NCBI GenBank assembly: GCA_017547245.1
Contig: JAFYQD010000008.1
Coordinates: forward strand, 172,368-236,367
From: Oscillospiraceae bacterium
GTDB lineage: Bacteria > Bacillota > Clostridia > Oscillospirales > Ruminococcaceae
DNA length: 64,000 nucleotides
Reading direction: 5' to 3'
The position numbers and the translations under genes were made by a program. Positions 8,603 to 17,172 of the stretch are shown in pieces (positions within the stretch are counted from its first letter, which is position 1; the number at the start of each line of letters is the position of its first letter). Below the pieces are notes generated by a model. That model saw only the letters and a list, made by a program, of their open reading frames with translations. It was not told the DNA's origin and did not search any database.

Positions 8603-9889
8603 TTGGAAAAGCTTTTTATAGAAGGCGGCCACAAGCTGGAAGGCGAAGTAGAGATCAGCGGCGCAAAGAATGCTGTCGTTGCCATTATACCTGCTGCTGT
8701 TCTGGCCCGCGGTGTCTGCGTGCTTGAAAATATCCCGAATATCAGCGACGTTACTGCACTCTTCCACATTCTACGGGAACTGGGTGCCAGTGTGCGTATG
8801 CTGGATAAGCGTACGGTTGAAATTGATACCACCAACCTGAACGAGCCTGTGGTTCCTTATGAACTGGCCCGCACCATGCGTGCTTCCTACTACTTTTTGG
8901 GAAGCCTGTTGGGCCGCTGCGGTCGCGCCAGCGTTTCTATGCCCGGCGGCTGCCAGTTTGGTGTGCGTCCCATCAACCTGCACATCATGGGCTTTGAGGC
9001 CATGGGCGCCACCGTGGATATTGACAGCGGCATGATCAATGCCGATGCCTCCGAGCTTTCGGGCGCAGGAATCTATTTCGATCAGGTTTCGGTTGGTGCA
9101 ACTGTCAACATTATGCTGGCAGCTGTTAAGGCCAAGGGCATGACCGTAATTGAAAACGCTGCCCGTGAGCCCCACATTGTTGACCTGGCCAACTTCCTCA
9201 ATTCCATGGGTGCCGATGTGCGTGGCGCAGGCACCGACGTCATCAAAATTTATGGTGTTGATGTGCTGCATGGCTGCACCTACAGCATCATTCCCGACCA
9301 GATTGAAGCCGGCACCTATCTGGCAGCTGCTGCCACCGCCGGCGGTGACGTTACCATCCGCAATGTCATTCCCAAGCATCTGGAATCCATCACCAACAAG
9401 CTGGAAGCCGCAGGTGCTGAGTTGATTGAGGGTGACGATTGGGTACGCATCAAGCGTGATCCTTCTGTTCCCCTGCGCAACATCAATGTAAAAACCATGC
9501 CTCATCCCGGTTTCCCCACCGATATGCAGCCCCAGATTACCGCAATGCTGACCCAGGCCGAAGGCACCAGCATTGTTACCGAGGGCGTGTGGGATAACCG
9601 CTTCCGTTATGTGGATGAGCTCAACCGTCTGGGCGCTAAAATCCAGGTGGACGGCAAGGTTGCCGTTGTGGTTGGTCCTTCCAAACTGAAGGGTGCACCG
9701 GTAAAGGCCACCGACCTGCGCGGCGGCGCCGCTGCGGTTATTGCCGCTTTGGCTGCCGAAGGCACCACAGAAGTGGAAGAAATCGGCCACATTATGCGTG
9801 GCTATGACAACATTGTGGGCAAGCTTCAGTCGCTGGGTGCTGTTATTGAACGCCGCACCTATCCTGACGAAATGCCCAAGGCACTGTAA
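8603..9889 (+). CDS. murA: UDP-N-acetylglucosamine 1-carboxyvinyltransferase
   Basis: MurA transfers enolpyruvate from PEP to UDP-GlcNAc, the committed step of peptidoglycan synthesis. I place the start at TTG 8603, behind GGGGAGG. This gives the canonical N-terminus MEKLFIEGG and puts the catalytic residues near their standard numbers: Lys22-Asn23 in SGAKNA and Cys117 in PGGCQFG (Cys115 in E. coli). The Cys predicts fosfomycin sensitivity. The length of 428 residues is standard. An in-frame ATG at 8573 would add ten unlikely residues. It stands alone between its own promoter and terminator. Confidence 0.95.
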   Translation: MEKLFIEGGHKLEGEVEISGAKNAVVAIIPAAVLARGVCVLENIPNISDVTALFHILRELGASVRMLDKRTVEIDTTNLNEPVVPYELARTMRASYYFLGSLLGRCGRASVSMPGGCQFGVRPINLHIMGFEAMGATVDIDSGMINADASELSGAGIYFDQVSVGATVNIMLAAVKAKGMTVIENAAREPHIVDLANFLNSMGADVRGAGTDVIKIYGVDVLHGCTYSIIPDQIEAGTYLAAAATAGGDVTIRNVIPKHLESITNKLEAAGAELIEGDDWVRIKRDPSVPLRNINVKTMPHPGFPTDMQPQITAMLTQAEGTSIVTEGVWDNRFRYVDELNRLGAKIQVDGKVAVVVGPSKLKGAPVKATDLRGGAAAVIAALAAEGTTEVEEIGHIMRGYDNIVGKLQSLGAVIERRTYPDEMPKAL

Positions 9890-9909
9890 GAGCAATCGAA
9901 ACATGCCGC

Positions 9910-9935
9910 CAGGGGCCTTCAGGGGCCCCTGTTTT
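9910..9935 (+). terminator. Terminator after murA
   Basis: An 8-bp GC-rich stem (9910-9917 with 9924-9931) with a 6-nt loop and four T residues. Confidence 0.85.
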
Positions 9936-9964
9936 CGTATTCAGAACAATAGGGGAATGGTTCC

Positions 9965-10753
9965 ATGTCGAAATTCTGTGCATTATACAGTGGCTCCAGC
10001 GGCAACAGCATGGTGGTCAGCTCGGGCGGAGCATCGCTGCTGGTGGATGCCGGGGTCAGCTGCAAGGCCATCCTTACCGCTTTGCAAGAGCGCGAGGTAG
10101 AGCTTTCCGGTTTGCAGGGTATTCTGGTTACCCACGAGCATATTGACCATGTGCGGGGGCTTAAAGTCCTTCTTAAAAAACTGCATATTCCGGTTTACGC
10201 TTCGGCAGGCACACTCAACAGTCTTTACCAGAGCCAGCTGGTTCCTGCCGATGCCGAACTGAGGGTGATTGCGCAGCCCACCGAGATTGCCGGCATGGAA
10301 GTGACCCCCTTTGCCACACCCCATGACGCTGCCGGTCCTTTGGGGTTTGCCATTACCACCTCGGAAGGGGAAAAGCTTGGCATTGCCACCGACCTTGGCC
10401 ATATCACCCAAGAGGTGGATCAGGCCCTTTGCGGTTGCGGCACCGTGGTGCTGGAGGCCAACTATGATGAATACAGCCTGCGTGTGGGTCCTTATCCCCA
10501 GTATCTAAAGCAGCGCATTTCTTCCAATTTTGGCCATCTTTCCAACACAAACAGTGCGGCAGAGTGTCTGCGGCTGGTACAAAAGGGCGCACGCCAGATT
10601 GTGCTGTGCCACCTCAGCCAGGAAAACAACACCCCTTCGCTGGCGGCAGAGGCCATCACCGCCCGTTTGCAGCAGGCAGGCTGTTTGGCAGACCGTGACT
10701 ATCGTTTGCAGGTGGCCAGCCGCAGCAAGCCTTCGCCGGTCATTCGTTTTTAA
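9965..10753 (+). CDS. YycJ/WalJ-like metallo-beta-lactamase-fold hydrolase
   Basis: The 262-residue protein has the metal-binding motif THEHIDHV (about residue 57, HxHxDH) and later ligands in TDLGH and NFGHLSN. This fits the single-domain MBL hydrolases of the YycJ/WalJ type, reported as DNA-processing exonuclease-like enzymes in Firmicutes. In Bacillus the gene belongs to the walRK cluster and is linked to rlmH. Here rlmH also follows, 45 nt downstream, but walRK is absent. The ATG at 9965 follows GGGGAATGG. The substrate is not deducible from sequence. Confidence 0.85.
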   Translation: MSKFCALYSGSSGNSMVVSSGGASLLVDAGVSCKAILTALQEREVELSGLQGILVTHEHIDHVRGLKVLLKKLHIPVYASAGTLNSLYQSQLVPADAELRVIAQPTEIAGMEVTPFATPHDAAGPLGFAITTSEGEKLGIATDLGHITQEVDQALCGCGTVVLEANYDEYSLRVGPYPQYLKQRISSNFGHLSNTNSAAECLRLVQKGARQIVLCHLSQENNTPSLAAEAITARLQQAGCLADRDYRLQVASRSKPSPVIRF

Positions 10754-10798
10754 CATTTTGTACATACAAAACCCTTTTATAAACCGAGGAAAAGATTT

Positions 10799-11281
10799 AT
10801 GCTGAATGTAACACTGCTGACCGTTGGCAAACTGAAAGAAGCCTATTGGCGGTCGGCCTGTGAGGAATATCTCAAGCGATTGGGGGCTTTCTGCCGTCCC
10901 AATATTGTTGAGGTGGATGAATACCGCCTGCCCGACAAGCCTTCGCAGGCACAAATCGAGGCAGGTTTGGAGGCCGAGGGCAAGCGTCTGCTGGAGCAGA
11001 TTCCTTCGGGCAGCTATGTCATCACCCTTTGCATCGAGGGCAAGGAGCTTTCTTCCACCCAACTGGCCGAAAAACTGGCCAATGTTTCGGTGCAGGGCCA
11101 CAGCCGTGTGGTGATGATAATCGGCGGAAGCTTTGGCCTTTCCAATGCGGTAAAGGCACGCAGCGACCTGCGCCTTTCCATGTCGCCCATGACCTTTCCC
11201 CATCAGCTGGCAAGGGTGATGGTGCTGGAACAGCTTTACCGTGCGCTGGGCATCAATGCCGGCACCAAATATCATAAATAA
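10799..11281 (+). CDS. rlmH: 23S rRNA (pseudouridine1915-N3)-methyltransferase RlmH
   Basis: The 160-residue SPOUT-fold methyltransferase acts on helix 69 of 23S rRNA in assembled ribosomes. Family marks are the start LTVGKLKE, the SAM-binding knot segment MIIGGSFGLS (about 107-116) and the C-terminal motif LSMSPMTFPHQLARVMVLEQ ending in YHK, all of which contribute to the active site. The length is standard. The start ATG 10799 is preceded by an AGGAAAAG site. It is probably cotranscribed with the upstream YycJ-like gene and the zinc-ribbon gene that follows 31 nt later. Confidence 0.96.
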   Translation: MLNVTLLTVGKLKEAYWRSACEEYLKRLGAFCRPNIVEVDEYRLPDKPSQAQIEAGLEAEGKRLLEQIPSGSYVITLCIEGKELSSTQLAEKLANVSVQGHSRVVMIIGGSFGLSNAVKARSDLRLSMSPMTFPHQLARVMVLEQLYRALGINAGTKYHK

Positions 11282-11312
11282 ACACAACTTACATACAACA
11301 GGAGGAATCATT

Positions 11313-12089
11313 ATGGCTGAACGTACCATCGTCTGTGGTTTTTGCGGCAAAAGCTTTCAGGTAGCCGAAGATGCAGGCAAGGCTTTCTGTGTCCACTGCG
11401 GTGCCGAAACCCAAATTGGCGAAAAGACCCTGCAGGAAAAACTGGATGAGATTCTGGACCCCCAGAAGCGTTACAATACTCTGCAGGACCAGCTGGAAAA
11501 GACCCCCGATGACCCTAAGGTCGCTTTGTTGGCCGAAGTTTTTGAACTGCGTTATTTCCACCGCAAAAAGAACACCTTTGACGGTTTTCTGCGTCTGTGG
11601 TTCGATATGGTAACCTATGCCCGCAAGCGTGACAAGGCCAAGGAACTGCTGAATATTCAGAACGAAATCAAGGACTTTATGGCTGACGAAAAGCTGGTGG
11701 CCTTCCGCTCTAAGAGCGAAGAGGCCGAAAAGCTGTTCTGGCATGAAATGAAGAACGCCATCGAACTGTACTACATTTCCTCCAAGGATGACCGTCAGTA
11801 CACCAGCAGCTTTTTCAACCTGTTCCGTATGAAGGGTGATGCTGTTACCGTTAAGGCTGCCAAGGATGTGGTCACCACCGGTGTTGCACTGCTTTCCCTT
11901 TGCGAACAGACCGATGATGTGGTCAAGCTGGGCGATATTTCGCGCGAAGCATTCCTGAAGGCTTATCCCAACGGTATGGCTGCCTACAACCAGGCTTTGA
12001 ATGAATGGAAGGGCTGCGAAGAGGGCAAGAATGCCATTGCAAACGGCATTGTTGAACCGCTGCCCGAAACCAAGCAGGACGCCGAATAA
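11313..12089 (+). CDS. Conserved hypothetical zinc-ribbon protein
   Basis: The 258-residue cytosolic protein starts with a compact zinc ribbon (CGFCGK...CVHCGA, residues 8-29). A mostly helical, charged remainder with no signal peptide or membrane segment follows. I do not recognise the rest. ATG 11313 is chosen because a perfect GGAGGA site lies 6 nt upstream; an earlier in-frame ATG would run into rlmH. It is the last gene of the YycJ-like/rlmH operon and is followed by a strong terminator. A zinc ribbon next to a ribosome-modifying enzyme hints at nucleic-acid or protein binding, but no more can be said. Confidence 0.8.
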   Translation: MAERTIVCGFCGKSFQVAEDAGKAFCVHCGAETQIGEKTLQEKLDEILDPQKRYNTLQDQLEKTPDDPKVALLAEVFELRYFHRKKNTFDGFLRLWFDMVTYARKRDKAKELLNIQNEIKDFMADEKLVAFRSKSEEAEKLFWHEMKNAIELYYISSKDDRQYTSSFFNLFRMKGDAVTVKAAKDVVTTGVALLSLCEQTDDVVKLGDISREAFLKAYPNGMAAYNQALNEWKGCEEGKNAIANGIVEPLPETKQDAE

Positions 12090-12155
12090 AATCCGGCAAT
12101 CAAGAGGGGAAGATCGAAGCCTCTTTCAACATAAAACAGCATATTACACAATATA

Positions 12156-12190
12156 TTGAGGGTCGTTTTGATAACGACCCTCAAAATTTT
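12156..12190 (+). terminator. Terminator after zinc-ribbon gene
   Basis: A perfect 12-bp stem (12156-12167 with 12173-12184) with a 5-nt loop, followed by AATTTT. Confidence 0.85.
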
Positions 12191-12212
12191 GTGGTTTGTC
12201 CGATTACTGACC

Positions 12213-12241
12213 TTGACAACAAAGGCAAAAATCGGTTTAAT
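12213..12241 (+). promoter_or_regulatory. Promoter for topoisomerase operon
   Basis: Consensus TTGACA (12213-12218), a 17-bp spacer and TTTAAT (12236-12241), about 80 nt before the subunit B start. Confidence 0.65.
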
Positions 12242-12319
12242 ATAAAATGAATGTTTGTTTGTATCCGGAGTTGTCGCAGATGCAAAGACAGCTATTCTGC
12301 CGGACACAGGAGGTCAGTT

Positions 12320-14314
12320 ATGGCAAAAAAAGCAACAGCCGAGTATTCCAACGAAAGCATAAAGGCGCTGAAGGGTGCCGACCGTGTGCGTAAGCGCCCG
12401 GGTGTTATCTTTGGCTCCGACGGCCTGGAAGGCTGCCAGCACTCGGTGTTCGAAATTCTTTCCAACTCAATAGACGAAGCGCGCGAAGGCCACGGTGACC
12501 GCATCAATCTTACTGTGTTTGAAGACCATTCGGTTGAGGTAGAGGACTTTGGCCGCGGCATTCCTGTAGACTATAACCAGGCAGAAAAACGCTATAACTG
12601 GGAATTGGTCTTTTGTGAACTGTATGCCGGCGGCAAGTATGACAACCTCAGCGGAGAAAACTATGAATACTCCCTGGGCCTGAACGGTCTGGGTCTTTGT
12701 GCTACCCAGTATTCCTCCGAATACATGGATGTTGAAATTTTCCGTGACGGCTTCCGCTATACCCTTAACTTCAAGCATGGCGAACCTGTAAAAAGCTTGA
12801 AGAAGGAACTGCCCAAGGAACCCACCACACGCCGCAAAACCGGCAGCCGCATTCGCTGGAAGCCTGACCTGCAGGTTTTTACCGACATCAACATTCCCGT
12901 GGACTATTACCGCGATATTCTGAAGCGTCAGGCTGTGGTAAACGCAGGTCTTACCTTTGTGCTGCGTGTGCAGAAGGGCAGCAAGTTTGAAGAGGAACAC
13001 TTCCTTTACCAGAACGGCATTGCCGACTATGTTAACGAGCTGTGCCCCGAACCGCTGACCGCCCCCCAGTTCTGGCAGGGCGAACGCATGGGTCGTGACC
13101 GTGAAGACAAGCCCGAATACAAGGTAAAGCTGAGTATGGCCCTGTGCTTTTCCAACAAGGTGAGGGTTACCGAGCACTACCACAACTCCAGCTATCTGGA
13201 ACACGGCGGCAGCCCCGAACGTGCCCTGCGTCAGGCTATGGTCAGCCAGATTGACACATATCTGAAGCAGACCAACCGCTATCAGAAAAATGAAAGCAAA
13301 ATCACCTATCAGGATGTGGAGGACTGTCTGGTCTTTGTTTCCTCCAACTTTTCCACCCAGACTTCTTACGAAAACCAGACTAAAAAAAGCATCACCAATA
13401 AGTTTATCTACGACGCCATGACCGAATTCATGAAGCATAACCTTGAGGTTTACTTCATCGAAAATCCCGATGACGCCGTCAAGGTTTGCGAGCAGGTGCT
13501 GATCAACAAGCGCAGCCGCGAAACCTCGGAAAAGACCCGTAAGAATCTGAAGAAGAAACTTGCCGTTTCCATCGACCTTTCCAACCGTGTCGAAAAGTTT
13601 ATTCCCTGCCGCACCAAGGATGTGGATCGCCGTGAGCTGTACATCGTGGAAGGCGATTCGGCCGCAGGCTCCTGCAAGCTGGGGCGTGATGCCGAGTTCC
13701 AGGCTGTTATGCCGGTGCGCGGCAAAATTCTTAACTGTTTGAAGGCGGAATACAGCAAAATCTTCAAAAGTGAAATCATCACCGATGTCATCAAGCTGCT
13801 GGGCTGCGGTGTAGAGGTAACCAGCAAGGCCAACAAAGAGCTTTCCTCCTTTGACCTCAGCGGCCTGAAGTGGAAGCGCATTGTCATCTGTACCGACGCC
13901 GACGTGGACGGCTTCCAGATTCGCACCCTTATTCTTACCATGCTTTACCGCCTGACCCCCACCCTTATCAACGAAGGCTATGTATACATTGCCGAATCTC
14001 CCCTTTACGAAATTACCGCAAAGGATAAAACCTACTTTGCCTATTCCGATGCCGAAAAAACCCGTATCATGGAACAGATCGGCAACCAGAAGGTAACCAT
14101 TCAGCGCAGCAAAGGTCTGGGCGAAAATGACCCCGACATGATGTGGCTGACCACCATGAACCCCGAAACCCGCCGCCTGATCAAAGTTATGCCCAGCGAT
14201 GTGGAAGAAACCGCCCGTGTATTCGACCTGCTATTGGGTGACAACCTGGCAGGACGTAAGGAACACATTGCCGCCAACGGCAGCCTTTATATGGATATGG
14301 TGGACGTTTCCTGA
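12320..14314 (+). CDS. Divergent type IIA DNA topoisomerase subunit B (ParE/GyrB-like)
   Basis: The 664-residue protein has the GHKL ATPase start (RKRPGVIFGSDG, then NSIDEA), a transducer region and a C-terminal TOPRIM domain with EGDSAAGS and TDADVDG, the acidic metal-binding residues. It supplies ATP-driven strand passage to the subunit A encoded next. It departs from standard GyrB/ParE at usually fixed spots: VIFGSDG for MYIGSTG, YAGGKY for HAGGKF, and DGFQIRTL for DGSHIRTL. It is probably the clostridial topoisomerase IV-like enzyme rather than housekeeping gyrase. The start ATG 12320 follows AGGAGG. Naming it parE would be a guess. Confidence 0.9.
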   Translation: MAKKATAEYSNESIKALKGADRVRKRPGVIFGSDGLEGCQHSVFEILSNSIDEAREGHGDRINLTVFEDHSVEVEDFGRGIPVDYNQAEKRYNWELVFCELYAGGKYDNLSGENYEYSLGLNGLGLCATQYSSEYMDVEIFRDGFRYTLNFKHGEPVKSLKKELPKEPTTRRKTGSRIRWKPDLQVFTDINIPVDYYRDILKRQAVVNAGLTFVLRVQKGSKFEEEHFLYQNGIADYVNELCPEPLTAPQFWQGERMGRDREDKPEYKVKLSMALCFSNKVRVTEHYHNSSYLEHGGSPERALRQAMVSQIDTYLKQTNRYQKNESKITYQDVEDCLVFVSSNFSTQTSYENQTKKSITNKFIYDAMTEFMKHNLEVYFIENPDDAVKVCEQVLINKRSRETSEKTRKNLKKKLAVSIDLSNRVEKFIPCRTKDVDRRELYIVEGDSAAGSCKLGRDAEFQAVMPVRGKILNCLKAEYSKIFKSEIITDVIKLLGCGVEVTSKANKELSSFDLSGLKWKRIVICTDADVDGFQIRTLILTMLYRLTPTLINEGYVYIAESPLYEITAKDKTYFAYSDAEKTRIMEQIGNQKVTIQRSKGLGENDPDMMWLTTMNPETRRLIKVMPSDVEETARVFDLLLGDNLAGRKEHIAANGSLYMDMVDVS

Positions 14315-14357
14315 TTTCGGCACCCGCTGCCAAAAGTAACAGAAAGAGGTGGAGCCT

Positions 14358-16601
14358 GTGCCCCCCAAGAAGAAATCTAAAACTCCTGAAAAGAGCCAGC
14401 ATGCTGCCATTCAGGGTTATATTGAAAACGCCGGTGTGGTGGTGGAACAGCCTATCGTGGATACGCTGGAAACCAACTATATGCCCTATGCCATGAGCGT
14501 TATCCTTTCCCGTGCCATTCCCGAAATTGACGGCTTTAAGCCCTCTCACCGCAAAATCCTGTACACCATGTACAAGATGGGTCTGTTGAGCGGCGGACGC
14601 ACCAAGTCGGCCAACATTGTGGGGCAAACCATGCGTTTGAACCCCCATGGCGATCAGGCCATTTACGAAACCATGGTGCGCCTTTCCCGTGGGTACGAAG
14701 CATTGCTTTGCCCCTTTGTGGATTCCAAGGGCAACTTTGGCAAAGCCTATTCCCGGGATATGGCCTTTGCTGCTTCCCGTTACACCGAAGCCAAGCTGGA
14801 GCCTGTTTGTGCCGAACTGTTTGGTGACATTGAAAAAGATACCGTTGACTTTGTGCCCAACTATGACAACACCACCACCGAGCCGGTGCTGCTGCCTGTT
14901 TCTTTCCCCAGCATTCTGGTGAACAACAACATGGGCATTGCCGTTGGCATGGCCAGCAACATCTGCTCCTTTAATCTGGTGGAAGTGTGCGAAACGGCTG
15001 CGGCTCTTATCAAAGATCCCAAACATGATATTCTCAGCACCCTCAAGGCCCCCGACTTCCCGGGCGGCGGCAGCATCCTTTTTAACGAAGAGGAAATGCG
15101 CCGCATCTATGAAACCGGCCGTGGCTCGGTCAAGGTGCGCAGCCGCTACAATTACGACAAATCCAACAACTGCATTGAAATTACCGAGATTCCTTCCACC
15201 ACCACGGTGGAGGTCATCATCGACAAGGTGGCCGAAATGGTCAAGTCGGGCAAAATCCGCGAAATTGCCGATATGCGTGACGAAACCGACCTGAGCGGCC
15301 TGAAGCTGACCATCGACCTGAAACGTGGTGTCGACCCCGACAAACTGATGCAGAAGCTTTTCCGTGCCACCGCACTGGAAGATAACTTTGGCTGCAACTT
15401 CAACATTCTGGTGGGCGGTGTGCCGCAGGTTATGGGCGTTGGCGCCATTCTGGAAGAGTGGACCGCCTTCCGCCGGGAGTGCGTGCGCCGCCGTGTTGCC
15501 TACGAACTGGACCGAAAGAGCAACAAGCTTCATCTGTTGAAGGGCCTGGCTAAGATTCTGCTGGACATTGACAAGGCTGTACGCATTGTGCGTGAAACCG
15601 AAGAAGAACGGGAAGTAGTTCCCAACCTGATGATCGGCTTCGGCATTGACGAAAAACAGGCCGAATATGTGGCAGAAATCAAGCTGCGCCACCTCAACCG
15701 TGAATACATTCTCAAGCGCACCGATGAGATTGAGTCGCTGGAAAAAGAAGTGGCCGATATGAAGGACATTCTGGCCGACAAAAAGCGTGTGGATAAAATC
15801 ATCATCGCCGAGCTGAAGAACGTGGCTGCCAAGTATGGCAAGCCTCGCCGCAGCGAGATTTTGATGGAATTTGAATCTTCTGCCGCCGTGGCGGAAGAGA
15901 AGGAAGTTCCCGATTATCCCGTGGTGCTTTTCTTTACCCGTGAAGGTTACTTCAAAAAGATCACACCCCAGTCGCTGCGCATGAGCGGCGAGCACAAGCT
16001 GAAAGAAGGGGATGAGATCATCACCCGTCTGGAGACCCAGAACAACATTCATTTGCTGTTCTTCAGCGACAAGGGTCAGGTATACAAGGCCGATGCCGCC
16101 GACTTTGAGGATACCAAAACCAGTGTGATGGGCGACTATATTCCGGCAAAACTGGGAATGGACGAAGGCGAAAATGCCATTTCTATGGTGGCAACCATGG
16201 ACTATAAGGGTTGGCTGTTCTTTACCTTTGAAAACGGTAAGGCTGCAAAGGTGGAACTGGCTTCCTATGAAACCAAGACCAAACGCCGCAAACTGACCGG
16301 TGCCTACAGCACCAAGGCTCCGTTGGTTTCCATCCATGCCTTTACCCAGGAACGTGATTTCTTGATGACCGCCAGCAGCGGCCGCATGCTGATTGTGGGC
16401 ACCGCCGCCATTTTGGCCAAGGCCAGCCGCGACACCCAGGGCGTACAGGTGATGACCCTGCGCAAAAATGCCCGTGTGCTTTCCTGCGAGCCTTTTGAAG
16501 AAGGAAAGCTGGCGGCATCCCACCGCTACCGCAGCCGCAGCCTGCCCAGCAGCGGCAGTCTGCCCCGTCCCGAAGATTTGGGCGAACAGCTGAAACTGTA
16601 A
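14358..16601 (+). CDS. Divergent type IIA DNA topoisomerase subunit A (ParC/GyrA-like)
   Basis: This is the breakage-reunion partner of the upstream subunit B, about 747 residues. It contains YAMSVILSRAIPEIDGFKPSHRKILY, described here by its ends YAMSV and HRKIL. NPHGDQAIYE and the catalytic tyrosine in SRYTEAKL (about residue 135) are also present. The C-terminal third has repeated beta-strand blades (FFTREGYFKK, LFFSDKGQVYK) of the DNA-wrapping pinwheel, but no GyrA box is visible, which favours topoisomerase IV-like activity. I take GTG 14358 as start, 7-8 nt from AGAGGTGG; GTG 14349 overlaps that ribosome site. The stop is followed by a strong terminator. Confidence 0.9.
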   Translation: MPPKKKSKTPEKSQHAAIQGYIENAGVVVEQPIVDTLETNYMPYAMSVILSRAIPEIDGFKPSHRKILYTMYKMGLLSGGRTKSANIVGQTMRLNPHGDQAIYETMVRLSRGYEALLCPFVDSKGNFGKAYSRDMAFAASRYTEAKLEPVCAELFGDIEKDTVDFVPNYDNTTTEPVLLPVSFPSILVNNNMGIAVGMASNICSFNLVEVCETAAALIKDPKHDILSTLKAPDFPGGGSILFNEEEMRRIYETGRGSVKVRSRYNYDKSNNCIEITEIPSTTTVEVIIDKVAEMVKSGKIREIADMRDETDLSGLKLTIDLKRGVDPDKLMQKLFRATALEDNFGCNFNILVGGVPQVMGVGAILEEWTAFRRECVRRRVAYELDRKSNKLHLLKGLAKILLDIDKAVRIVRETEEEREVVPNLMIGFGIDEKQAEYVAEIKLRHLNREYILKRTDEIESLEKEVADMKDILADKKRVDKIIIAELKNVAAKYGKPRRSEILMEFESSAAVAEEKEVPDYPVVLFFTREGYFKKITPQSLRMSGEHKLKEGDEIITRLETQNNIHLLFFSDKGQVYKADAADFEDTKTSVMGDYIPAKLGMDEGENAISMVATMDYKGWLFFTFENGKAAKVELASYETKTKRRKLTGAYSTKAPLVSIHAFTQERDFLMTASSGRMLIVGTAAILAKASRDTQGVQVMTLRKNARVLSCEPFEEGKLAASHRYRSRSLPSSGSLPRPEDLGEQLKL

Positions 16602-16609
16602 CAAAAACG

Positions 16610-16639
16610 AGCCGCGGAGAAGTGATTCTCCGCGGCTTT
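16610..16639 (+). terminator. Terminator after topoisomerase operon
   Basis: A perfect 12-bp stem (16610-16621 with 16626-16637) with a GTGA tetraloop, then TT. Confidence 0.8.
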
Positions 16640-16749
16640 GGGTTCGGTTTTGAAAAATTGAGCAGCAAACGCAGCACTTTCAAAAAGGAACCACTCTTAA
16701 TTTGCACAAAAATACCGCATTTATACGGCTTTTTTGCTCAAAATAATGG

Positions 16750-16778
16750 TTGCAAAAAAAGCTTTGATATGATATATT
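16750..16778 (+). promoter_or_regulatory. Promoter for secG
   Basis: TTGCAA (16750-16755), a 17-bp spacer and TATATT (16773-16778), about 45 nt before the secG start. Confidence 0.75.
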
Positions 16779-16823
16779 AAGGTGTATCGAATTTTAATCA
16801 ATAAATATATAGGAGATGCTACC

Positions 16824-17072
16824 ATGAATGTTATTCAAATTATCGGCGCAATTCTGATGATCGTTGTCGGTGTGCTGGTTACTGCTCTGGTTATGTTCCA
16901 GGATCCCAAGGGCGACGCTTTTTCCAGCCTGGCTGGCGGCGGCATGGAATCCTTTATGAACCGTAATGGTGACCGCTCTATGGACGCTACCATGAACCGC
17001 TTCATCAAGATCGGCTGCATCGCAGTATTTGTAATTACTGTTGTTGTATACGCTGTTGGCGCCTGGCTGTAA
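16824..17072 (+). CDS. secG: Preprotein translocase subunit SecG
   Basis: The 82-residue protein has two membrane helices (about residues 2-24 and 57-80) joined by a short cytosolic loop. The loop carries the SecG-like motif DPKGDAFSSLAGGG and an MNRNGDRSMDATMNR segment. It assists SecYEA during translocation. The ATG at 16824 has AGGAGA 9 nt upstream; an earlier in-frame ATG at 16782 lies in the leader. It is monocistronic between its own promoter and a perfect terminator. Confidence 0.93.
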   Translation: MNVIQIIGAILMIVVGVLVTALVMFQDPKGDAFSSLAGGGMESFMNRNGDRSMDATMNRFIKIGCIAVFVITVVVYAVGAWL

Positions 17073-17087
17073 GTTTTATTTGCAAAC

Positions 17088-17118
17088 AAAGGGACGATCG
17101 AAAGATCGTCCCTTTTTC
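17088..17118 (+). terminator. Terminator after secG
   Basis: A 12-bp stem (17088-17099 with 17104-17115) with a GAAA tetraloop and a T-rich tail. Confidence 0.93.
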
Positions 17119-17172
17119 TTTGCCTAAAACCGATTTGGAATGACCATACTATCATCGTTGGGAGGTGGTGTG

